DNA of 64,000 bases from Saprospiraceae bacterium. Lineage in GTDB: Bacteria; Bacteroidota; Bacteroidia; Chitinophagales; Saprospiraceae. The stretch spans positions 39,086 to 103,085 of the forward strand of contig JADJYH010000087.1 in the NCBI GenBank assembly GCA_016719855.1, in the 5' to 3' direction. How positions within the stretch are numbered: the stretch's first letter is position 1; the number at the start of each line of letters is the position of its first letter. The notes below the pieces were generated by a model, which made no database searches, was not told the origin of the DNA, and saw only the letters and a list, made by a program, of their open reading frames with translations. Below, in pieces: positions 25,548-36,372 of this stretch. The position numbers were made by a program, and so were the translations under genes.

Positions 25548-25917
25548 TCATTTGGCGAGGTCGCGCTCTATCAGCATTTCGACGTAGTGCATGATGTCCG
25601 AATCCTGCTCGATGGCCTTTATTTTCAAGCGCTTGTGCGTGGCCGGATTGATGTCAACCGACAGGCGAACCTTGCGGATGGTGGCTTCTTCCACCACTTC
25701 CCGGCGGCTTTTGGCAGGCAGCGCAACAGGCTTTGACTCGACTGCTTTTTTGGTGGCGACAGGTTTTTTTAGCTTGGTTGGTTCTTTTTTTGCTGGCGCA
25801 GTGGTCGGCGTCTTTGCCTCGTGTATCTGCTTGATGGCACTCTCCACGTCGTCCACGGAGAATTGTTTTGGCTGTACAGAAAGCGTACTTTTTTATGTTG
25901 AAGGTTTTCTTTGCCAT
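25548..25917 (-). CDS. Ribbon-helix-helix partition protein, one frameshift
   Basis: About 122 aa after correction. Starts MAKKTFNIK at 25917; one extra base in a T/A run (25889-25894) breaks the frame, and it resumes as TLSVQPKQFSVDDVESAIKQ. A Lys/Pro/Ala-rich flexible middle follows, then a C-terminal ribbon-helix-helix: IRKVRLSVDINPATHKRLKI and DSDIMHYVEMLIERDL. A disordered arm plus RHH fold downstream of a small ParA is the ParG/ParB layout of type Ib partition. It ends 388 nt before rep. Alternatively it is a plain RHH repressor. Confidence 0.75.
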
Positions 25918-25949
25918 GTTGCTGGTATTTGAAAAGTTCTGGATTGATT

Positions 25950-26606
25950 TTACAGCAGTTTTTCGATTTCGGTTGCAAGGGACTCAATCTCCGCCTGTGC
26001 GTTCTTGTCCTTCAGTTCCGTGACGCCGAGGCCCTGCACGGTGGCTTCCTTGTAGGCCACGCGGGTAGATATCTTCGTCGCTAGCAGGTTCACGCCCATT
26101 TCGCCGATGGTCTCGCCGATTTCCCGGTCGAGGTTGGTGCGCTCGTTGTACTTGTTCAGCAGTACGTAAAGCTCCACTTTGCCCCCCATCGCCTCCTTAG
26201 TGATGCGGGCCTCTTCGTAGCGCTTCAGGAAGGTGTCTAGCGCCCAGACGTCAGTGGCACTGGCCAAGATTGGCGTGATGACCAGGTCGCTCATGATGAT
26301 GATTCGGGTGGTCAGTTCGGTCAGTGCTGGCGTTCCGTCAATGATGACGAGGTCGTATTTCTTGCCCAGTTTGTTCAAAATCTGGTCGGAAATAGTGTCG
26401 GGATTGATGAGGAAAACGGGTACTTCAGGTACGCTACCGTCTTCTATTCCTGACCGTACACTGCCCCATTTTACGGAGGTTTGCTGTTCCGAATCAGTGT
26501 CGGCAATGCACAGGTTACGGCCTTTTTTGGCCAGATAGACGGCTAGGTTTTGTGCTAAGGTACTCTTCCCTACCCCCCCCTTCAGGTTTGTGATTGAAAT
26601 TATCAT
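25950..26606 (-). CDS. parA: ParA-family partition ATPase, small type Ib form
   Basis: 218 aa. Deviant Walker A NLKGGVGKSTLAQNLAVYLA at the very N-terminus, Walker A' DTDSEQQTSVKW and Walker B YDLVIIDGTPAL. There is no N-terminal helix-turn-helix extension, so it is of the small (type Ib) kind whose partner protein does the repression. It is followed 32 nt later by the RHH protein and preceded by a dense repeat array that probably acts as centromere and operator. Confidence 0.92.
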   Translation of the reverse strand: MIISITNLKGGVGKSTLAQNLAVYLAKKGRNLCIADTDSEQQTSVKWGSVRSGIEDGSVPEVPVFLINPDTISDQILNKLGKKYDLVIIDGTPALTELTTRIIIMSDLVITPILASATDVWALDTFLKRYEEARITKEAMGGKVELYVLLNKYNERTNLDREIGETIGEMGVNLLATKISTRVAYKEATVQGLGVTELKDKNAQAEIESLATEIEKLL

Positions 26607-26650
26607 CGCTGATATATTTGGTTCAAATTATTGATTGTCAATGATTTGTA

Positions 26651-26896
26651 TTTAAGTATGATACTTATTTAAGTAAATTATTGGCAAATAAGCGGAGATT
26701 CTAAAATATTCAATTTTACTTAACTAAGTAGATACTTACGTACTTTTCCATGCTTACGGAGCAAAGGTAATTAACTTAGATAAGTATTGTACTTTTATAA
26801 GTAAGTAGTCTTAAAAGTAGTTACTTACTAACTTATGTAAGTATTAATAGTAAGTAAGTACTTACTTAAATTAAGTATAAAAGTAAATAAGTAAAT
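26651..26896. repeat. AAGTA/TACTT repeat array, candidate centromere (parS-like)
   Basis: About twenty AAGTA or TACTT units in both orientations within 250 nt of very AT-rich DNA immediately upstream of parA, for example AAGTAAGTAGTC and AGTAAGTAAGTACTTACTTA. RHH partition proteins bind such short repeats. It fills the parA-uxaC gap and has no gene. Confidence 0.7.
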
Positions 26897-26967
26897 AATT
26901 ATGGTGAGTAGATAATGATAAGGTAGAGAGAACTGAAAATCCTTCTATATTTCCGAAAAACGAAACC

Positions 26968-26975
26968 TACATTTG
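26968..26975 (+). promoter_or_regulatory. Bacteroidota -7 element upstream of uxaC
   Basis: TACATTTG matches TAnnTTTG and lies 40 nt before the chosen uxaC start; likely promoter of the hexuronate operon. Confidence 0.55.
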
Positions 26976-27015
26976 CCAGCGACAGCAAACTGAATTTCAC
27001 CTAAAAATATCCGTC

Positions 27016-28431
27016 TTGCCAGCGACCATACCAATCAAACCTTTTCTCGACGACAACTTCCTGCTCGACAACCCAACGGCGGAAACCCTCTACCATGCCC
27101 ATGCCAAAGACCTGCCCATACTCGACTACCACAATCACCTATCGCCAGCCGACATCGCCACCGACCGTCAGTTTGAAAGCCTCACGGACATCTGGCTGTG
27201 CGGCGACCACTACAAATGGCGAGCAATGCGGGCAGCGGGCATACCGGAGCAGTTTATCACCGGAGAGGCCAGCGACAAGGAAAAGTTCGAGAAATGGGCC
27301 GAAACAGTGCCGTTCACCCTCCGCAACCCGCTCTTCCACTGGACACACATGGAACTGCGCCGCTACTTCGGCATCACCGAATTGCTCAATGCCAAAACAG
27401 CCCCCGGCATCTACCGTCACTGCAACGAACTGCTCAGAACTCCCGAATTCAGTGCCCGAAACCTCCTGCGCCGCATGAAGGTCGAAGCGCTCTGCACCAC
27501 CGACGACCCTGCGGATGACCTCCGCCACCATCGGCATGCCAGCGAAGATGGTTCTGAGGTGAAGATGCTACCCACGTTTCGTCCCGATAAGGCCATTTTT
27601 ATTGAAAACGAAGCTTTCCCAAGCTATATCGAAACACTCGGCGAGGCAGCGGGCATCAACATCCAATCCTTCGACGACCTGCTGCAGACGCTGAAAAAAC
27701 GGGCTGACTTCTTCGCAGCGCACGGCTGCAAGCTCGCCGACCACGGCCTGGAGCAACTACCCGCCGAGGACTACAACCTGCCGACGGTGGATGCAATTTT
27801 TAAGCGCAAACTGGCCGGACAAGTGGTCGGCGGCAAGGAGGCCGGGAAATACAAGTCGGCGCTGCTGTACGAACTCTGTAAAATATACGCCGAAAAAGGT
27901 TGGGTGCAGCAGTTCCACCTCGGCGCACTGCGCAACAACAACGACCGGCTGCTTGCCCAAATCGGTGCCGACGCAGGCTGCGACAGCATCGGTGACTTTC
28001 CGCAGGCGGAGGCTTTGGCAAAATTCCTTGACCGTCTCGACCGGGAGGGTCAGCTCGCCAAGACTATTCTCTACAACCTCAACCCTCGCGACAACGAGGT
28101 CTTCGCCACGATGGCAGGCAATTTCCAGGATGGCAGTACTCCTGGAAAAATGCAATACGGCGCGGCCTGGTGGTTCCTCGACCAGCTCGACGGCATGGAA
28201 AAGCATATTAATGTTCTCTCCAACATGGGCCTGCTCGGCACCTTCGTCGGGATGCTCACGGACAGCCGCTCGTTCCTCAGCTTCCCGCGGCACGAGTACT
28301 TCCGGCGGCTGCTCTGCAACCTCATCGGGCGAGACGTGCATGACGGCAAGCTGCCCAACGATGAGGCTTGGCTTGGCCAAATCGTGCGGAACATCTGCTA
28401 TTTCAACGCGAAAAACTATTTTCACTTCTGA
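27016..28431 (+). CDS. uxaC: Glucuronate/galacturonate isomerase
   Basis: 471 aa metal-dependent uronate isomerase, converting glucuronate to fructuronate and galacturonate to tagaturonate. N-terminal KPFLDDNFLLDNPTAETLYH and the metal-binding LDYHNHLSP are typical. Later WTHMELRRYFGI and CTTDDPADDL match family blocks, as does the end SFPRHEYFRRLLCNLIG. No ATG is available; a TTG at 27016 gives a length normal for UxaC, and the frame is open upstream, so the start is uncertain. First gene of the hexuronate operon; kdgK starts 1 nt after its stop. Confidence 0.94.
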   Translation: MPATIPIKPFLDDNFLLDNPTAETLYHAHAKDLPILDYHNHLSPADIATDRQFESLTDIWLCGDHYKWRAMRAAGIPEQFITGEASDKEKFEKWAETVPFTLRNPLFHWTHMELRRYFGITELLNAKTAPGIYRHCNELLRTPEFSARNLLRRMKVEALCTTDDPADDLRHHRHASEDGSEVKMLPTFRPDKAIFIENEAFPSYIETLGEAAGINIQSFDDLLQTLKKRADFFAAHGCKLADHGLEQLPAEDYNLPTVDAIFKRKLAGQVVGGKEAGKYKSALLYELCKIYAEKGWVQQFHLGALRNNNDRLLAQIGADAGCDSIGDFPQAEALAKFLDRLDREGQLAKTILYNLNPRDNEVFATMAGNFQDGSTPGKMQYGAAWWFLDQLDGMEKHINVLSNMGLLGTFVGMLTDSRSFLSFPRHEYFRRLLCNLIGRDVHDGKLPNDEAWLGQIVRNICYFNAKNYFHF

Positions 28432-28432
28432 A

Positions 28433-29455
28433 ATGAAAAACACGATAGTTACCTTCGGCGAAATCATGTTGCGCCTTTCCCCGCCGCGTCACCAGCGCTT
28501 TAGCCACGCCACCAGCTTGGAGGTAGTGTACGGCGGCGGCGAGAGCAACGTGGCCGTTTCGCTGGCGCAATTCGGGCTGCCAGTGGAGTACGTCACCCGC
28601 CTGCCCGCACACGACCTCGGCGACAGCGTGCTGACGGAACTCCGTCGCTGGGGCGTCGGTACGCGGCACGCACTGCGCGGCGGCGAGCGGGTCGGCATTT
28701 ATTTTTACGAAAAAGGCGCTGGCCACCGCAACGGCAAGGTGGTGTACGACCGGGCGCACAGCAGCATGGCCACCATTCAGCCCGGCATGGTGGACTGGAA
28801 GACTGTTTTTGCTGGTGCAAACTGGTTTCACTGGACGGGCATCACCCCCGCCATTTCGCAAAGCGCCGCCGATGCCTGCCAAGAGGCCATCGAAGTGGCC
28901 AACCGGCTCGGCCTGACGGTTTCCTTCGACCTCAGCTACCGCAAAAACCTGTGGCAGTACGGCAAGTCCCCCGCCGAAATCCTTCCGCCGATGGTGACTG
29001 GCTGCGACCTCATCCTGTGCAGCATGGAGGATGCGGCGGTGCATTTCGGCATTTTTCCGAAGGGAGGAAACGGCGGCGAAACGGCAGCCATCGAGTCGGT
29101 TTGCGGGCAGTTGATGGCCCGTTTTCCGAAGGCAAAAAAAATCGTGATGACACGGCGCAGCGGCAGCGACTCCGCAGCACAGGGCCTCGGTGCCGTGCTT
29201 TTCGATGGCAAAAAACTGCTCGAATCGCCCGTTTACCAAATAAACCAAATCGTGGACCGAGTGGGCAGTGGCGATGCACTCATGGCGGGTCTGATTTATG
29301 GCCTGTTGACCTATGCCGACGACCAACGTGCGCTCAATTTCGGCACAGCCGCAGCCTGCCTAAAGCACAGTGTTCCCGGCGATATGAACCTCGTTACCGT
29401 GGCCGAAGTGGAGGCACTAATGGTAGGGCAGGGTGGGGGACGGGTGAGCAGATAA
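28433..29455 (+). CDS. kdgK: 2-keto-3-deoxygluconate kinase (PfkB family)
   Basis: 340 aa. PfkB signatures: N-terminal VTFGEIMLRLSPP and GGGESNVAVSLAQFG, and C-terminal DRVGSGDALMAGLIYGLL with the catalytic Asp. SFDLSYRKNLW is in the middle. It phosphorylates KDG to KDPG, the substrate of the next gene's product, and the operon supports this specificity. It is nearly fused to uxaC (ATG 2 nt after the uxaC stop). Confidence 0.92.
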   Translation: MKNTIVTFGEIMLRLSPPRHQRFSHATSLEVVYGGGESNVAVSLAQFGLPVEYVTRLPAHDLGDSVLTELRRWGVGTRHALRGGERVGIYFYEKGAGHRNGKVVYDRAHSSMATIQPGMVDWKTVFAGANWFHWTGITPAISQSAADACQEAIEVANRLGLTVSFDLSYRKNLWQYGKSPAEILPPMVTGCDLILCSMEDAAVHFGIFPKGGNGGETAAIESVCGQLMARFPKAKKIVMTRRSGSDSAAQGLGAVLFDGKKLLESPVYQINQIVDRVGSGDALMAGLIYGLLTYADDQRALNFGTAAACLKHSVPGDMNLVTVAEVEALMVGQGGGRVSR

Positions 29456-29484
29456 TTGAAAATGGGCAATTGAAAAATAAGGAA

Positions 29485-30156
29485 ATGGCAAAATTTACAA
29501 GGATTGAAGTAGTGCAAAAAATGGCCGACCAGGGCCTCGTCCCCCTGTTTTACCACCCAGACATCGAGGTGTGCAAGGCGGTGACAGCGGCTTGCTACCG
29601 CGCTGGCAGCCGCCTGCTGGAGTTCACCAACCGCGGCGATTTTGCGCACGAGGTGTTCTCGGAACTCAACAAATTCGCCCATCGGGAACTGCCCGGCATG
29701 GCCCTCGGCGTGGGCAGCGTGACGGACGCTGGCACGGCGGCATTGTTCCTGCAACTCGGTGCCAACTTCATCGTCAGCCCGGCGCTGCGGGAAGACGTGG
29801 CGCTCACCTGCAACCGCCGCAAGGTGGCCTACCTCCCTGGTTGTGGTACCCTCACCGAAATCGGTCGGGCGGAAGAACTGGGCTGCGAAATCATAAAGCT
29901 GTTTCCTGGCAGCATCTACACGCCGCAGTTCGTCAAGGACCTGAAAGGCCCGCAGCCTTGGACGAGCATCATGCCCACGGGCGGAATTTCCACCACGCGA
30001 GAGAGCTTGGCGGCGTGGTTCGGAGCGGGCGTTGCCTGCGTGGGCATGGGTTCGCAATTGATTTCAAAAGAGCTTTTGGAACAAAAAAACTACGCCACGC
30101 TGGAAAATAGGGTAGGGGAGGCACTGGCGCTGGTTCGGGAAATCCGAAATGTTTAA
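29485..30156 (+). CDS. eda: KDPG/KHG aldolase
   Basis: 223 aa class I aldolase cleaving KDPG to pyruvate and glyceraldehyde-3-phosphate. Blocks: GLVPLFYHPDIEVCKAVTAA, LLEFTNRGD (family E-TNRG), the Schiff-base region AYLPGCGTLTEI (in many members GxxTP), IIKLFPGS and IMPTGGIS. The Schiff-base lysine is expected in the EIIKLFPGS block. Start at the ATG at 29485 rather than further upstream. Follows kdgK by 29 nt. Confidence 0.93.
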   Translation: MAKFTRIEVVQKMADQGLVPLFYHPDIEVCKAVTAACYRAGSRLLEFTNRGDFAHEVFSELNKFAHRELPGMALGVGSVTDAGTAALFLQLGANFIVSPALREDVALTCNRRKVAYLPGCGTLTEIGRAEELGCEIIKLFPGSIYTPQFVKDLKGPQPWTSIMPTGGISTTRESLAAWFGAGVACVGMGSQLISKELLEQKNYATLENRVGEALALVREIRNV

Positions 30157-30209
30157 GCTGCTGAATCCTCAATTTCTAAACCTAAAACTCAACACTCAAA
30201 ATTTTTCCC

Positions 30210-31466
30210 ATGGGGAATTACAAGTGGAAAATCCTAGCCCTGCTCTTCCTCGCCACCACCATCAACTACGTGGACCGCAACGTGCTCAGCTTCGTCATGC
30301 TCGACGACGAGTTCAAGCGCTTCCTACTCGGCGTGGACGTGCTCGACGACGCGGCCCGTGCCCAGTTCAAGGTCTGGATGGGCTATGTGGACTCGGCCTT
30401 CAAGCTGGCGTACATTGTTGGCTTCCTGCTGGCGGGCTGGTTCATTGACCGGGTGGGGGTGAAAAAGGGGCTTGCAGCTTGCATGGCCGTGTGGTCGGTG
30501 GGAGCGCTGGCCCACACATTCATCGGAGGGCTGAGGGGCTTGATTGGGGCGAGAGCGGTGCTCGGCGTGGGTGAGGCGGGCATTTTTCCGGCCAGCGTGA
30601 AGACGGTGGCCGAGTGGTTCCCAAAACGGGAGCGTTCCTTTGCCACGGGCATTTTCAACGCAGGCACCAATATGGGCATCATCCTAACCGCCTTGGCCGT
30701 GCCGCCGATAGTGCTGGGCTGGGGCTGGCGCGGAGCGTTCCTGCTTACGGGCGCGCTCGGCTTCGTGATGCTCGTACTTTGGTGGCTTTTTTACCGAAAA
30801 AACGAAGTCCCGTGGGCAGACGAAGAAGCCCAAACGGGCGAGCGAATCCCTTGGGGCAAGCTGCTCACCTACCGCCAAACTTGGACCTGCGCCGCCGCCA
30901 AGTTTTTCACCGACCAAATCTGGTGGTTCTACCTCGTCTGGCTGCCCACTTTTTTCAACGAAAACCAACGTTTCACGGAAAAGCTCGACCTCAAGAGCGT
31001 TGGGCTGCCCTTTCTGGTCATCTACCTCGTCAGTGATGTTGGCAGCGTGTTTTTCGGCTGGCTGGCCACCCATTTCATCAAAAAAGGCTGGTCGGTGCCG
31101 AAGGCTCGGAAGTTCACCATGCTGCTCTGCGCCCTCTGCGTCGTGCCCATCAGCCTAGCTGCCACCACGACTAGCATCTGGTTGGCCATCGGGCTGATCG
31201 CGCTGGCAGCGGCGGCGCACCAGGGCTGGTCGGCCAATGCCTACACGCTGGCCAGCGACCTGTTCCCACAAAAGGCCATCGGCTCGGTGGTGGGCATTGC
31301 TGGCATGTTCGGGGCGGTGGGCGGCATGATACTGGCGGCCTTGTCGGGCGTGGTGATCAGTCGGGTGGGGTACTTACCGCTGTTCCTTTGGGCGGCCTCG
31401 GCGTACTTGGTGGGGCTGGCGGTGGTGCATTTGCTGGCGGGAAGATTTGAAAGGGCGGTGGTTTAA
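30210..31466 (+). CDS. exuT: Hexuronate MFS transporter
   Basis: 418 aa, about 12 membrane segments, anion:cation symporter branch of the major facilitator superfamily. N-terminal INYVDRNVLSFVML, the loop-2 motif GWFIDRVGVKKGLA, GVGEAGIFPASVKTVAEWFP and the FATGIFNAGTNMG block are close to ExuT-type transporters. There is a longer than usual insertion in the first periplasmic loop (FKRFLLGVDVLDDAARAQFK). Position between eda and uxaA supports hexuronate import across the inner membrane. Confidence 0.9.
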   Translation: MGNYKWKILALLFLATTINYVDRNVLSFVMLDDEFKRFLLGVDVLDDAARAQFKVWMGYVDSAFKLAYIVGFLLAGWFIDRVGVKKGLAACMAVWSVGALAHTFIGGLRGLIGARAVLGVGEAGIFPASVKTVAEWFPKRERSFATGIFNAGTNMGIILTALAVPPIVLGWGWRGAFLLTGALGFVMLVLWWLFYRKNEVPWADEEAQTGERIPWGKLLTYRQTWTCAAAKFFTDQIWWFYLVWLPTFFNENQRFTEKLDLKSVGLPFLVIYLVSDVGSVFFGWLATHFIKKGWSVPKARKFTMLLCALCVVPISLAATTTSIWLAIGLIALAAAAHQGWSANAYTLASDLFPQKAIGSVVGIAGMFGAVGGMILAALSGVVISRVGYLPLFLWAASAYLVGLAVVHLLAGRFERAVV

Positions 31467-31490
31467 AATGAAGGTTTAAAATGAATTTCT

Positions 31491-33352
<1,862 letters not shown>

Positions 33353-33573
33353 AGTGAGCTTTCCTTTGAGATTCATGAATAGCGTCGAATTCGATGCTCT
33401 TGTTGGCAGCATTTACTTTTTGGATTTCAGGCCAGAAAGGCGCGCGGAACCCGGATAGGGGGAAGAAATACGAAGAAGGTTGGGGGGGGGAAGGGGGGGG
33501 GGTTAAACCTGCTTCTCGAATCTCGACCGGGGATTAAACGGGTTGCCTCCCAAAATTGGCTTTCTTTTGCCCA
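33353..33573. other. Intergenic, no gene; second G-rich stretch
   Basis: Between uxaA and the palindrome before uxuA. It contains two further G runs at about 33482-33502 (possibly the same kind of artefact as in uxaA). No ORF with recognisable content. Confidence 0.5.
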
Positions 33574-33643
33574 TTGTGGCCGCCAAACCTGTTTGGCTGG
33601 CCGTTTACAACATCGGCCAGCCAAACAAGTTTGGCGGCCACAA
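33574..33643. repeat. 70-nt palindrome, family GGCCGCCAAAC/GTTTGGC, copy 1
   Basis: Arms TTGTGGCCGCCAAACCTGTT and AACAAGTTTGGCGGCCACAA with a second inner inverted repeat GGCTGGCC/GGCCAGCC. Ends 22 nt before the uxuA ATG. A second copy lies before the symporter gene. Confidence 0.85.
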
Positions 33644-33664
33644 ACCTGATTATCAATGGTTTTA

Positions 33665-34837
33665 ATGGAGCAAACCATGCGCTGGTATGGGCCCGAAGAC
33701 CCCGTGACCCTGTGGCATATCCGCCAAGCAGGCTGCACGGGCGTGGTGACGGCGCTGCACCATATCCCCTATGGGGATGTGTGGCCGGTGAAGGAAATCG
33801 AGAAGCGTAAAAAACAGGTAGAAGCCGTGGGCATGACCTGGACGGTGGTCGAGAGCCTGCCCGTCCACGAAGACATCAAAAAGCAGAGCGGCGACTGGAA
33901 AGCCTACCTCAAAAACTATAAAAAAAGCCTGCGAAACCTCGCCGAGTGCGGCCTGAAGGTCATCACCTACAACTTCATGCCCATCCTCGACTGGCTGCGC
34001 ACCGACCCCGCCTTCCCGCTGCCCGACGGCAGCCGGACGCTGCGCTTCGAGAAGGCCGCCTTCATCGCCTTCGACCTGTTTTTGCTGAAAAGACCGGGAG
34101 CTGAGGCTGACTATTCCAAGGAAGAAATTGCGAAAGCAAAGACCCGTTTCGATGCCATGAGCAACCAAGAGCGCCGGGTTTTGTACGAAAACATCCTGCT
34201 TGGGCTGCCCGGCGACGACGAGCCGTTCACCGCCTCCGAAGTATTGGAGGAATTGAAAACTTACCAAAGAATCGGCCCGGAAAAGCTGAAAAAGCACCTA
34301 TTCGATTTCTTGCAAGAAGTCGTGCCGGTAGCCGAGGAGGTCGGCTTGAAACTGGCCATCCACCCCGACGACCCGCCGTTCCCGCTGTTGGGGCTGCCGC
34401 GGGTGGTCAGCACGGAGCAGGACGTAGCAGAGCTGCTGGCCGCAGCGCCATCGCCTGCCAACGGGCTTTGCTTCTGCGCGGGCAGCTACGGCTCCCGCCC
34501 CGACAACGACATCCCCGGCATGGTCAAGCGGTTTGGCGACCAAATCCACTTTCTGCACCTGCGCAACACCAAAATGGAGAGCGACGGCAGCTTCCACGAG
34601 GCCGAACACCTCGGCGGCGACACCGACATGCCCGCCGTGGTGCGGGAGGTGCTGGCCGTCATGCAGCGCCGACAGGTGAGCATCCCCATGCGCCCCGACC
34701 ACGGCCACCAGATGCTCGACGACCTCGACAAAAAGACCTACCCGGGCTACTCGGCCATCGGGCGGCTGCGAGGGCTTGCGGAGCTGCGGGGTCTGGAGAA
34801 GGGGTTGGCGTATGCGATTGGGCAAGGCGGCGCATAA
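33665..34837 (+). CDS. uxuA: Mannonate dehydratase
   Basis: 390 aa, TIM-barrel, converts mannonate to KDG. Start MEQTMRWYGPEDPVTL is the standard UxuA N-terminus (ATG at 33665; an ATG three codons earlier is less likely). Other blocks: GVVTALHHIPYGDVWP, KVITYNFMPILDWLRTD, LAIHPDDPPFPLLGLPRVVS, NGLCFCAGSYGSRPDND and MRPDHGHQMLDDL, containing the metal-binding His, Cys and Asp. Frame intact. It serves the glucuronate branch, while uxaA serves galacturonate. No reductase gene (uxuB, uxaB) is seen in the window. Confidence 0.96.
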   Translation: MEQTMRWYGPEDPVTLWHIRQAGCTGVVTALHHIPYGDVWPVKEIEKRKKQVEAVGMTWTVVESLPVHEDIKKQSGDWKAYLKNYKKSLRNLAECGLKVITYNFMPILDWLRTDPAFPLPDGSRTLRFEKAAFIAFDLFLLKRPGAEADYSKEEIAKAKTRFDAMSNQERRVLYENILLGLPGDDEPFTASEVLEELKTYQRIGPEKLKKHLFDFLQEVVPVAEEVGLKLAIHPDDPPFPLLGLPRVVSTEQDVAELLAAAPSPANGLCFCAGSYGSRPDNDIPGMVKRFGDQIHFLHLRNTKMESDGSFHEAEHLGGDTDMPAVVREVLAVMQRRQVSIPMRPDHGHQMLDDLDKKTYPGYSAIGRLRGLAELRGLEKGLAYAIGQGGA

Positions 34838-34990
34838 GGCCTGGGAGCGGTATTTGGGCAAGATCACGGTGCATTTTGGTTAAATCTTGTGCATTTGAAT
34901 ACCCTTTTTAAAGGTGACCAAATGGTAACGTTTTGCCCAGTGTCTAATTCTTAAATCCAATTGTTTGGATGGATTTGTTCAAGAATTTTT

Positions 34991-35548
34991 ATGAAAAAGA
35001 AAACCATCAACGTTCAGGGCTTGAGCATCACCATTGAGCAGGTGAAGGAGGATGACTACATATCCTTGACCGATATTGCAAAGGTCAATGCCGATGACCC
35101 AGCCTACGTCATCCAGAACTGGATGAAAAACAACAATACCATCCGCTACCTCTATCGGTGGGAAGAGATTCACAACCCTGCCATAAACCCCATCCATTTG
35201 GATGACCTTTTGAAGACAGCCAACGACAATCGAAGGATAATTTCCCCGAAAATGTGGATAGAAACCGTCCATGCTATCGGGCTACAGTGGAAAACCGGGC
35301 GAGGAGGCGGAACGCTGGCGCACAAGGACATTGCCCTGAATTTTTGCTATTGGCTCAGCCCTGAGTTTCAGATTTACCTCATCAAGGAATTCCAGCGGCT
35401 CAAGGAAGAGGAGTTTTCCAAAAAAAGCCTCGAATGGCATATCAGCCGCATCACCAACCTCGTGGACGAAACCCGCAACTGGCTCGACACCATACCGGGG
35501 CAAAATCCCGACAGGAACAGGCTCAATTTTTTGGAAGAAAAGGATTGA
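34991..35548 (+). CDS. KilA-N domain protein
   Basis: 185 aa from the ATG at 34991 (MKKKTINVQGLSITIEQV). KilA-N pattern: DDYISLTDIAKVNADDPAYV, IQNWMKNNNTIRYLYRWEEI, WIETVHAIGLQWKTGRGGGT, and AHKDIALNFCYWLSPEFQIY with LIKEFQRLKEEE. These are DNA-binding domains of phages and mobile elements, often of unknown role. The C-terminal half, usually a second domain, is short. It is more AT-rich than the sugar genes around it, suggesting a transferred gene. A 19-nt segment within it recurs 36 nt after its stop. Confidence 0.85.
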   Translation: MKKKTINVQGLSITIEQVKEDDYISLTDIAKVNADDPAYVIQNWMKNNNTIRYLYRWEEIHNPAINPIHLDDLLKTANDNRRIISPKMWIETVHAIGLQWKTGRGGGTLAHKDIALNFCYWLSPEFQIYLIKEFQRLKEEEFSKKSLEWHISRITNLVDETRNWLDTIPGQNPDRNRLNFLEEKD

Positions 35549-35583
35549 AGAAGGTTGGGTTGAACCTTGATTGCCTTGCTTAA

Positions 35584-35602
35584 AACCCCATCCATTTGGA
35601 TG
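35584..35602 (+). repeat. 19-nt direct repeat of KilA-N internal sequence
   Basis: AACCCCATCCATTTGGATG occurs at 35186-35204 inside the KilA-N gene and again here, after its end. It contains a CATCC/GGATG inverted repeat. Confidence 0.7.
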
Positions 35603-35630
35603 TCTTTTTGAATAAATAATTTTTAGTAAA

Positions 35631-36368
35631 ATGAAAATCAAAACCTTATCCGTTAGCCTTGTATTTTGCCTGTTCGTTTTCACCAACTGCAGGGAAAAAA
35701 CTGCCGAAGGCACTGCTTCAAACTTGCAGGCCACCATTCCCACTGACCTCGGTGGCTACTGGGTCAGCGACGCTTGGTGGCAGGAGCTGCAAAGCACCAA
35801 GTCGCCGATGAAAGCTGCTGCAAAGCTGAACGATGTGGCTGCCGCCATCTTCCATCAGGACAGTTCCAAATGGCTCGCCGACATGAGCTACAGTTGGCAC
35901 GAGGGCCAACAATTGACCCTCCGCACAAAGGACGGCGGCCTCCAAATTTACGACCCACAGAACGCGGCCGTCCGGCCTTACTCGCTCGTTCCTCAGCCCG
36001 ATGGCTCCATCCACCTCGACTCCACGGCGATGGTGCGCCTCGGCGACGCCTTCACGGGCTTCAATGCCATCGCCTCGACTCTGATTGGTGGCCAGTACGA
36101 CTGGGGCGGCAAAACCGTGGTGTTCAACCCCGATGGCACAGTGATCGGGCTGGAAGACTACTACCGCTACGAGCTGCTGCTCGACTACGTGGCGGACGAA
36201 GTCGGTGCCGACCAGCTCATGCTCTCGAAGGAAGGCCAATCGCCGGCGTTTTACGCCTTTAAAATCGAAGGAAATAAGCTACAGGTTTTTTCGCTGGAGG
36301 ATATTGGCGGGAAGGATGCCTTCCAGTACAAAGTCGGTAAGGTGAAGTATGATTTGACCAAGAAATAA
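35631..36368 (+). CDS. Hypothetical lipoprotein
   Basis: 245 aa with a lipoprotein signal (MKIKTLSVSLVFCLFVFTNC, Cys20). Mature part has a Trp-rich N-terminus (GGYWVSDAWWQELQSTKSPM), a WHEGQQLTL strand and a GGQYDWGGKTVVFNPDG beta-hairpin; probably all-beta. Family not recognised. Likely anchored in the outer membrane or periplasm. It lies between the KilA-N gene and a Na/sugar symporter on the same strand, but no joint function can be shown. Confidence 0.7.
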   Translation: MKIKTLSVSLVFCLFVFTNCREKTAEGTASNLQATIPTDLGGYWVSDAWWQELQSTKSPMKAAAKLNDVAAAIFHQDSSKWLADMSYSWHEGQQLTLRTKDGGLQIYDPQNAAVRPYSLVPQPDGSIHLDSTAMVRLGDAFTGFNAIASTLIGGQYDWGGKTVVFNPDGTVIGLEDYYRYELLLDYVADEVGADQLMLSKEGQSPAFYAFKIEGNKLQVFSLEDIGGKDAFQYKVGKVKYDLTKK

Positions 36369-36372
36369 GCCA

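Noticed and set aside
26607..27015. tRNA or small RNA in the AT-rich parA-uxaC gap
   Set aside because: No cloverleaf or conserved tRNA boxes could be found; the content is AAGTA/TACTT repeats and a promoter element.
27791..28432. N-terminal extension of the kdgK frame into uxaC
   Set aside because: The PfkB family begins at the ATG at 28433; upstream sequence is the shifted uxaC reading.
28951..29484. N-terminal extension of the eda frame into kdgK
   Set aside because: Aldolase homology starts at 29485; the extension is antiphase kdgK sequence.
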